Source of the DNA: Granulicella sp. WH15
GTDB lineage: Bacteria; Acidobacteriota; Terriglobia; Terriglobales; Acidobacteriaceae
NCBI RefSeq assembly: GCF_009914315.1
Contig: NZ_CP042596.1
Location: 1,798,001 to 1,862,000 of the forward strand
Direction: 5' to 3'
Length of the DNA: 64,000 nt
Shown: piece by piece, positions 46,580-53,251 of the stretch
How the letters are laid out: each line of letters opens with the position of its first letter
Position numbering within the stretch: the stretch's first letter is position 1
Translations under genes and position numbers: made by a program
The notes under the pieces: model-generated
What the model was told of the DNA's origin: nothing
Database searches by the model: none
The model's input: only the letters and a program-made list of their open reading frames with translations

Positions 46580-46828
46580 TGGGGTAGGCACATCCGAAGA
46601 CGTCCGAGCTTGCGGTCAAGCAAATTACTTTGTCGCATGGTTGATAGTATCTCCATGCAATTTCGTGGAGAGCTTTTCAACGCGTTCAATCATCCGAACT
46701 TTCACGCGGATGACACTGGCTCCCGAGCAAAGAGCCCAATTCAAACGGTCACTGCTGCAGGCTTCGGCCAGATACAGGCAGCTAATGATCCACGCATTAT
46801 TCAACTCGATCTGAAGCTCCTCTTTTGA
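46580..46828 (+). pseudogene. C-terminal remnant of a TonB-dependent receptor
   Basis: The last 80 residues of an otherwise meaningless frame match the end of Oar-like receptors: SISMQFRGELFNAFNHPNFH, then AAGFGQIQAANDPRIIQLDL and KLLF with terminal aromatic. No plug or upstream barrel is found. It lies directly before the quinoprotein cassette, so a receptor once preceded those genes and has been deleted. Confidence 0.75.
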
Positions 46829-47042
46829 GGTGGAGCGTGAGTAAGAAACTCTTCTCCTATTCGCGTAAGCAGTCTGTGCTGAGTATGGCGCGGACCGCCT
46901 CTTGCCTGCTCAACTCAGGCTGTCTTACTTTGATCTCGAAGCAGACCGCAGCAACATGGGGCTCGTGATGGTGAAAGCTTTACGGAAAAGCTGTGAACGA
47001 TTCAAGCATCATTCACCTTGTGCTAGAGGGAGCCATCTAAGC

Positions 47043-47876
47043 ATGCAAATACGGAGTACCATCCTGATGCTGTCTTTAGTGGCAGCGGTGGTCTATGCCT
47101 CGGCAGCCCAAGAGCCTATTATCAAGAGCCCTATCGGTGCGGGGCCAAAGGTCGTTGCCGAGGGACATACGATCTACAACCAGACCTGTACCGCATGTCA
47201 TGGAATGGATGGACAAGAAGGTGAGTTGGCCCCGGCTCTTGTGGGAGATCGTCGTTTCTTTCGCGTTACCGAAGGCTCGCTCTACGACACGATCAAGCAC
47301 GGAATCCCCGGCACTCCCATGCCCGCGTTCACGATTCCTGACGACAATATCTGGAAAGTAGTTGCCTTTATTCGCGCCATACGCAGTTCGGCATCGGAGG
47401 CTGATGTTCCCGGCAATGTGGAGCACGGCAAAGAGATCTTCGTCGGCAAGGGAGGATGCTTGCAATGCCACACTCTGGGGGAGAAAGGTGGAAGGATCGG
47501 GCCAGATCTATCCAATGTGGGGGCTACGATTACGTTGAAACGCCTAAAAGAGACTCTCACCATGGATGGGCCGATTCCCGCCGGTTATCAGCCCATGAAG
47601 GTGGTTACGCGGAAAGGTGAGGTGATTGATGGGATCGCTAAGAACGAAGATGACTTTTCGATTCAACTGCTGGACCGTCAGAATCATCTCCATCTGCTCG
47701 ATCGCAGCGAATTGAAGTCGGTTGAAAAATCGAAGGCTTCCCTTATGCCACATAACTATGACAAGGTCTTAACCGTTGACGAATACAACGATATGCTAGC
47801 CATGCTCGCTCGACAGGTGATCATGGTGCAACACAAGACACGCGAAGTTGAGGGAGATGGAGCGGTCGGACGATGA
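47043..47876 (+). CDS. Exported diheme cytochrome c
   Basis: About 277 residues. ATG 47043 follows GAGGGAG and begins a signal peptide (STILMLSLVAAVVYASA). Two haem c motifs: CTACH in TCTACHGMDGQEG (first domain, with a later Met in GTPMPAF) and CLQCH in GGCLQCHTLG. The second domain continues RIGPDLSNVGATITLKRLKE and EVIDGIAKNEDDFSIQLLDR, the pattern of the Planctomycete/Verrucomicrobium-type haem-binding domain. Its stop overlaps the quinoprotein start (ATGA), so it is almost certainly the electron acceptor for that dehydrogenase in the periplasm. Confidence 0.92.
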   Translation: MQIRSTILMLSLVAAVVYASAAQEPIIKSPIGAGPKVVAEGHTIYNQTCTACHGMDGQEGELAPALVGDRRFFRVTEGSLYDTIKHGIPGTPMPAFTIPDDNIWKVVAFIRAIRSSASEADVPGNVEHGKEIFVGKGGCLQCHTLGEKGGRIGPDLSNVGATITLKRLKETLTMDGPIPAGYQPMKVVTRKGEVIDGIAKNEDDFSIQLLDRQNHLHLLDRSELKSVEKSKASLMPHNYDKVLTVDEYNDMLAMLARQVIMVQHKTREVEGDGAVGR

Positions 47877-49477
47877 AAAAAATAGTTCTGATCCTCATGT
47901 TTAGTTTGGTTGTATCACTCTCCGCGCAAGTGACGGATGAGCAACTTCGACAGCCTCCTGGCAAGGACTGGCTGACTTATAACGGAAGCTATGACAGTCA
48001 GCGCAACAGTACGCTGGACCAGATCAAGCTAGCGAATGTAAGTTCTCTTGTTTCTCAGTGGGCTTTTCATGTCAGTGGCGGTGCATCCATGCAGAGCGTG
48101 CCGATCGCAGTCCATGGTGTGCTGTACTTTACGCAGCCCAATGCGCTCTACGCGATTGATGGTCGTAGCGGGCGCCTGATCTGGGATCATCATCATCAGC
48201 TAACGACGGTTAAAGATCGCGAAGGTCCGCAAAGAGGAGCGGCAGTCTATAAGGATCGGGTCTACTATCTGACCACCGATGATTATCTGATAGCCCTGGA
48301 TGCCTCGACCGGAAGCGTTGTGTATCAGATCAAGATTGCGGAGACGAAAGAGGGTTACTCTGCCCCTCCCGCCCCATTCATCGCCAACGGGAAGATCATC
48401 GTGGGAGTGGCCCCAGGAGACCGCGGGCTGAATGGGTGGATTGAAGCCTATGATGCAGAGACAGGAAAGCGTTTATGGCATTGGGCCGCGATTCCAGGGC
48501 CTGGTGAACCTGGCAATGAAACATGGGCCGGAGATTCCTGGAAGCATGCGGGCGCAGCCGCATGGATGAGTGGGAGTTATGATCCGGAACTCAACCTCTA
48601 CTATCTCGGCATGGGCAATCCCTCACCGGATTTCAATGGAGACGTTCGCAAGGGGGACAATCTTTACAGCGAATGTATGGTTGCGCTCGATCTGGATAAC
48701 GGCAAGCTGAAGTGGTACTTCCAGTTCACACCCCACGACATGATGGACTGGGACGGGGCGGAGATGCCAGTACTCGTCGATGCCAAGTATGAAGGCAAGA
48801 TGCGCAAGCTTATGGTTCATGCCGACCGGAATGGTTTCTATTATGTGCTGGATCGTGAGACGGGAAAGTTTCTTCACGGTGTACCATTCGTCCAGAAGAT
48901 GAACTGGGCCTCGGGCCTTGCAGCATCGGGGCGTCCTATTCGCATCCCTGGGGTTGAGCCGAGTCTAAAGGGGACGAAGGTCTGTCCATCGTCTATCGGC
49001 GCGACCAACTGGATGTCGCCCGCTTATAGTCCCCAAACCAACCTTTTCTATGTCGTCGCTCTCGAAGGGTGCGGGCTTGCCACCAAGAACACGGAGACCT
49101 TTCGCCCGGGTGGATTTCAGTATCGCGCAGGTGGTGATGTGCTCCTGCATGACGCCGATTGGAAGGTTTACGTTCGCGCACTCGATCTTCTGACTGGCCG
49201 CCAGGTATGGGAGCAGGAACGCATCGGAAACTCGGCGCTGGGGGGTGGTGTGTTGTCGACCAACGGCGGTATTCTCTTCTCCGGCGAACTGGATGGCGAG
49301 TTTGTCGCGCTTAATGCCAGAACCGGAAAGCCTGTCTGGCACTACAACACGGGTGAAGGCATCAACGCGCAACCGATGACGTATATGGTCGATGGCAAAC
49401 AGTATGTCGCCATTGCAACCAACACGACAGTCTTCAGCTTTGCTCTCTTTGAACCCCAAAAGGTGACAGCCAAATGA
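47873..49477 (+). CDS. PQQ-type dehydrogenase (quinoprotein), exported
   Basis: 534 residues, with a signal peptide (KKIVLILMFSLVVSLSAQ). It has the eight-bladed propeller of PQQ alcohol/aldose dehydrogenases: DWLTYNGSYDSQRNSTLDQI, AYDAETGKRLWHWAAIPGPG, MGNPSPDFNG, the catalytic Asp region PHDMMDWDGAEMP, and tryptophan-docking repeats LTGRQVWEQERIGNSALGGG and LNARTGKPVWHYNTGEGINA. The Ca-ligand region usually GAEFGVRG reads PGDRGLNG, so the Glu is probably Asp. No adjacent Cys-Cys disulphide is seen. It should oxidise an alcohol or the anomeric carbon of an aldose and pass electrons to the cytochrome encoded with a 4-bp overlap. The window also holds pqqABCDE. Confidence 0.9.
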   Translation: MKKIVLILMFSLVVSLSAQVTDEQLRQPPGKDWLTYNGSYDSQRNSTLDQIKLANVSSLVSQWAFHVSGGASMQSVPIAVHGVLYFTQPNALYAIDGRSGRLIWDHHHQLTTVKDREGPQRGAAVYKDRVYYLTTDDYLIALDASTGSVVYQIKIAETKEGYSAPPAPFIANGKIIVGVAPGDRGLNGWIEAYDAETGKRLWHWAAIPGPGEPGNETWAGDSWKHAGAAAWMSGSYDPELNLYYLGMGNPSPDFNGDVRKGDNLYSECMVALDLDNGKLKWYFQFTPHDMMDWDGAEMPVLVDAKYEGKMRKLMVHADRNGFYYVLDRETGKFLHGVPFVQKMNWASGLAASGRPIRIPGVEPSLKGTKVCPSSIGATNWMSPAYSPQTNLFYVVALEGCGLATKNTETFRPGGFQYRAGGDVLLHDADWKVYVRALDLLTGRQVWEQERIGNSALGGGVLSTNGGILFSGELDGEFVALNARTGKPVWHYNTGEGINAQPMTYMVDGKQYVAIATNTTVFSFALFEPQKVTAK

Positions 49478-51366
49478 AAAGCCTTTCAGCCCGCATCGTC
49501 CTGATTTCTTCTCTTTGCCTCCTCTCTCAGTGGGGCTTCAGCCAGGCTCGCTACACCATCACGGATGAACCTGCAACCGGTCCTAACTCACCACGCGTCG
49601 TCGTACTGCACGATCATGTTGCAGGCCAGGAGGCCGCGATAGCTCCTTCAGAAGGTGGAGAGCTTTCCAGTTACAAGGTGACTTACAAAGGGCAGTCCAT
49701 CGAGATGCTCTATCACGCTCGCAACTACGATGATAAGACCGGCTTCCAAGGCAAGGGGCCACTTCTTTGGCCGGCTGTCGGAGCACAGTACCCAACGGAC
49801 ACGGTTCCCAAGGAGAGCTGCGGCACAGGCACTTATAAAGTAACTGGCAAGAGCTATCCTATGCCATGCCACGGCTTTGCTCGCCTGGTCCCGTGGAAGG
49901 AGGTTAGTCGGGCTGCCGATAACCATAGCGCGCGTGTCACTGTAGAACTGACCGACTCCGACGCGACTCGGAAGTATTACCCATTTTCTTTTCACCTCGA
50001 TGCGAACTTCGAACTGATGAATGGTCATCTGACGATCGACTATGTCGTCAAGTCCGACGCGGCCAACACCGAGCCCATGCCGTTCTCCATTGGTAACCAC
50101 ATCGGTTTCAAATTGCCGTTTCTTCCTGGCACTGACCCAGCGAAGATGCTCTTCGAGACTCAGAGCACGGGGCAACTGCTCCGCAATACGGTCGGTGTAC
50201 TCAACGGCCAACAGAAGCCTCGTTCGTTCTATCAACCGGAGGAGTTGGGAAGTTTCGACGCGCACGTCGCAATGCCTCTCACGGGATATAAGAGCCAGCC
50301 GTTCTCGCGTCTCATTGATCCGCAAGGTATGGTCCTTCGCCTGACGCAAACGGCGAGCTCTACCTTGCCCGAACCGCTCATCCGTACCAATGCCTTCGGT
50401 GGCCCGGCGGTCGGCTACTTCTGCCCCGAACCCTGGTTCGGCGTGCAGAACTCGTTGAACACAGGCGTCGGTCTCATAAAGCTGAAGGCAAACGAGTCGT
50501 GGACTTGGCGGCTGGATCTACAGATTGAGCCCCCACCCGTGCCGGCACCATCGGCGAACTCTGGACTCGAACGTGTCGGAACCGGTTTCTCATTCGTCGA
50601 GGGGCCCGTATGGGTAAAGGACGGAGGAGGCTACCTGCTCTTCAGCGATATCTATAACTCCCGCACCATCAAGATCGCGACTCCGAACCAGCCTGAGGTA
50701 TACCGCCGCTACACAAGGGCCGGAAACGGCAATTCTATGGACGTTCAGGGGCGACTCTATACCGCGGAGCGCGACGGCCATCGGGTATCGCGTCAGGAGA
50801 AAGATGGCAGCGAGACAATCGTCGCATCGGCCTATGAAGGAAAACGCCTCAATTCGCCTAACGATGTCGTTGTCCGCCGCGATGGACAGGTATATTTCTC
50901 CGACCCAGCTTCGGCGGCTCTCCTAGAGCCTCGAGAGCTCTCCTTCAATGGCCTCTACCACGTCGACCCTCGTGGCAAAGTAACGCTGATAGCCAAGATG
51001 CCGCGCCCCAACGGTGTCGCTCTGACGGAAGATGGCCGCACACTCTATGTAGCCGACTCGACCGAGAAGACAATCCATGCCTACGATCTCGACAAGGACG
51101 GCAATGCTTCGCATGAGCGCACTCTCATCTCGGGAATTGAAGGGACTCCCGATGGTCTGCGTGTTGCCGCCAACGGCAATCTCTACGTCGCTTGCAAAGG
51201 CATCGCAATCTATACCCCGGCCGGCAAGTTGATCAAGATGATTGAGTTTCCCGAAACTCCCGTGAACTGTGCCTTCGGTGGACCTGATCTTCAAACCCTC
51301 TACGTTACAGCACAGACATCTGTCTATCGTCTGCACGTTCCAGACAAAGGTTCGTTCCAGTACTAA
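49474..51366 (+). CDS. Exported fusion: galactose mutarotase-like domain plus SMP-30/gluconolactonase
   Basis: 630 residues, with a signal peptide (IVLISSLCLLSQWGFSQ). Residues of about 40-350 form an aldose-1-epimerase-like beta-supersandwich (GELSSYKVTYKGQSIEMLYH, SIGNHIGFKLPFLPG). From about residue 365 a six-bladed SMP-30 propeller begins, with metal ligands Glu in SFVEGPVW, Asn in LNSPNDVVVRRDG, and Asn/Asp in PRPNGVALTEDGRTLYVADS. The fusion joins anomer interconversion with lactone hydrolysis, the steps before and after a beta-anomer-specific dehydrogenase. It overlaps the quinoprotein stop by ATGA, so all three genes are coupled. The fusion was read from sequence; the shared pathway is inference. 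Confidence 0.87.
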   Translation: MKSLSARIVLISSLCLLSQWGFSQARYTITDEPATGPNSPRVVVLHDHVAGQEAAIAPSEGGELSSYKVTYKGQSIEMLYHARNYDDKTGFQGKGPLLWPAVGAQYPTDTVPKESCGTGTYKVTGKSYPMPCHGFARLVPWKEVSRAADNHSARVTVELTDSDATRKYYPFSFHLDANFELMNGHLTIDYVVKSDAANTEPMPFSIGNHIGFKLPFLPGTDPAKMLFETQSTGQLLRNTVGVLNGQQKPRSFYQPEELGSFDAHVAMPLTGYKSQPFSRLIDPQGMVLRLTQTASSTLPEPLIRTNAFGGPAVGYFCPEPWFGVQNSLNTGVGLIKLKANESWTWRLDLQIEPPPVPAPSANSGLERVGTGFSFVEGPVWVKDGGGYLLFSDIYNSRTIKIATPNQPEVYRRYTRAGNGNSMDVQGRLYTAERDGHRVSRQEKDGSETIVASAYEGKRLNSPNDVVVRRDGQVYFSDPASAALLEPRELSFNGLYHVDPRGKVTLIAKMPRPNGVALTEDGRTLYVADSTEKTIHAYDLDKDGNASHERTLISGIEGTPDGLRVAANGNLYVACKGIAIYTPAGKLIKMIEFPETPVNCAFGGPDLQTLYVTAQTSVYRLHVPDKGSFQY

Positions 51367-51462
51367 CGGCTGCTTATCCCGAAGCCATCGCTGAACAGAG
51401 TTAGACGTTCTGGTGTGAAAGTATCTGTTTTTATTTTTCTCGATCTAGAGCAGGGAATTGAA

Positions 51463-51775
51463 CGCTTCCTCGATCCCTCCACATAGAAGCAGGGTGAGTG
51501 ATATTACATGACCGTTGGCTCCGGCATCGCGAAGGTCGGTGACTGCGTGTTACTCTACCGTTCGCAGGACATGCACCACCGGATGTATCTGCACGGACTG
51601 ACTCGTGGCAGGTGAAGCGACAAACTGAAAGCAAACCCCTGCATCGACGGCGAGATGAGAGAGTGCCCCGGGCTCCTCGCGCTCGGCGGTGGCCACGCAC
51701 TCATCTACTCGACGTCAGGCAAAGTTTTTGGCTCTCCGGCCAGTTCGATGCGACGACGATGAAGTTCGCGGTTAC
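51463..51775 (+). pseudogene. Remnant of a GH32 glycosidase (fructanase/sucrase type)
   Basis: One frame (from 51463) reads RFLDPST, stop, KQGE, stop, YYMTVGSGIAKVGDCVLLYR, SQDMHHRMYLHGLTRGR, stop, ANPCIDGEMRECPGLLALGG, GHALIYSTSGKV. The match then moves one frame at a T run near 51725 and continues FWLSGQFDATTMKF. This is the central GH32 domain order: FRDP-like motif (here FLDP), VGSG, ECP motif with the acid/base Glu, and the ILYSTxGKVxWxxGxxDxxTMKF strand. Three in-frame stops and one frameshift; both ends are missing. Confidence 0.8.
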
Positions 51776-51855
51776 AAAACCATGCAATATCACTTTGAAG
51801 GGCTGGGAGATTGCCCCATCTCTCCCACTTCCTTACCACCTGATTGGAGAGCATC

Positions 51856-53178
51856 TTGAATCGCTATCTTGTAAAGGCTACTGCGGTCGGAGCGTTAGGC
51901 GGCCTGCTCTTCGGCTTCGATACGGCAGTCATCGCCGGTACAACGCAACAGCTCACAGAGGTATTTCACCTCACGCCTTTTACGCTTGGCCTCACGGTCT
52001 TCATCGGGCTGGTCGGCACTGTGATCGGGGCGATGGGCTCCGGTGTTCTGGGGCAGAAGATTGGTGGCCGCGAAGCGCTGCGCATCATGGCGATCCTCTA
52101 TACGATCTCCGCCCTTGGCTGCGCCTTCGCCTGGAGCTGGAATGTGCTGATGATCGCTCGCCTGATCGGCGGCCTCGGCATCGGCGGCTCATCGGTGCTA
52201 GGCCCCGTCTATATCGCCGAGTTGGCTCCTGCCAGGCTTCGCGGTCGCATGGTGGGCCTCTTCCAGATCAACGTCGTCATCGGCATCCTGCTCGCCTATC
52301 TCTCCAACTACATCATCACCACCTGCAACCTCGGCCTTCTGCAATGGCGTTGGGAGTTCGGCGTAGCCATCGTGCCATCGCTTCTTTTTCTTACCCTGCT
52401 CTACGGCATCCCGCGCAGCTCGCGCTGGCTCGTCACCACCAACCAGACCGGCGAAGCCCGCGAGGTACTGGAGCTAATGGGGTCTCCCGACTCCGCCGCC
52501 GAGCTGCAAGAGATCGTGGACTCGATCCATCTGGAACACGGCCTCAAAGAGGAGCCGCTCTTCAATGGCCGCTACAACAAGCCCATCTTTCTTGCCGTCT
52601 CGGTCGGTCTTTTCAACCAGCTCTCAGGCATCAACGCGATTCTGTACTACTCAAACTACATCTTCGCTTCGGCAGGCTTCAGCGCAAACTCTGCGGCTCT
52701 CCAGACCGTGGGCGTAGGTCTTGTCAACCTGCTCGCCACCTTCCTTGGCATGACTCTCATCGACAAGCTGGGCCGCAGAACGCTCCTGCTGATTGGCGCC
52801 ACCGGAATGACTCTGGCTCTGGCGGGCGTCGCCGCGATCTTTCATACCCAGACACATCAAAACCTGCTGGTCTGGTTACTTGTTCTGTTCATCGTCTTCT
52901 TCGCGATCTCCCAGGGATCGGTGATCTGGGTGTACATCGCGGAGGTCTTTCCCTCGCGAGTCCGCTCGAAGGGGCAGAGTATCGGTTCTTCATCGCACTG
53001 GATTATGAACGCACTAATCGCTGGCACATTCCCCTTGATTGCTGCGAAATCGCAGGCATTGCCATTTGCCTTCTTCGCAGCCATGATGCTGCTGCAGTTC
53101 TTCATCGTGCTATTCGTCTATCCGGAAACCAAGGGCAGCTCTCTCGAGGCGATTCAAGCACAGCTTGGCATTCAGTAA
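51856..53178 (+). CDS. Sugar:H+ symporter, MFS sugar-porter family
   Basis: About 440 residues and 12 hydrophobic segments. Sugar-porter signatures: GGLLFGFDTAVIAG in helix 1, ELAPARLRGRMVGLFQIN, FNQLSGINAILYYSNYIF in helix 7, EVFPSRVRSKGQSIGSS and the PETKGSSLE C-terminal motif. TTG 51856 has GGAGA 6 bases upstream; TTG 51844 is the alternative. It imports a monosaccharide or aldonate-type sugar through the inner membrane. It follows the quinoprotein/mutarotase-lactonase genes but is separated by the GH32 remnant, so it may have belonged to a fructan or sucrose use unit. Confidence 0.92.
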   Translation: MNRYLVKATAVGALGGLLFGFDTAVIAGTTQQLTEVFHLTPFTLGLTVFIGLVGTVIGAMGSGVLGQKIGGREALRIMAILYTISALGCAFAWSWNVLMIARLIGGLGIGGSSVLGPVYIAELAPARLRGRMVGLFQINVVIGILLAYLSNYIITTCNLGLLQWRWEFGVAIVPSLLFLTLLYGIPRSSRWLVTTNQTGEAREVLELMGSPDSAAELQEIVDSIHLEHGLKEEPLFNGRYNKPIFLAVSVGLFNQLSGINAILYYSNYIFASAGFSANSAALQTVGVGLVNLLATFLGMTLIDKLGRRTLLLIGATGMTLALAGVAAIFHTQTHQNLLVWLLVLFIVFFAISQGSVIWVYIAEVFPSRVRSKGQSIGSSSHWIMNALIAGTFPLIAAKSQALPFAFFAAMMLLQFFIVLFVYPETKGSSLEAIQAQLGIQ

Positions 53179-53188
53179 ACCTGGTAGA

Positions 53189-53217
53189 AGGCCTTTGGGT
53201 GATGAACCCAAAGGCCT
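53189..53217. terminator. Bidirectional hairpin between symporter and lectin gene
   Basis: AGGCCTTTGGGT pairs perfectly with ACCCAAAGGCCT around a 5-base loop, between two convergent genes. There is no T run, yet the position and stem strength suit a shared transcript end. Confidence 0.65.
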
Positions 53218-53251
53218 GGATTGAAGACGTCTCAAATTGGAATAGTGGCTA

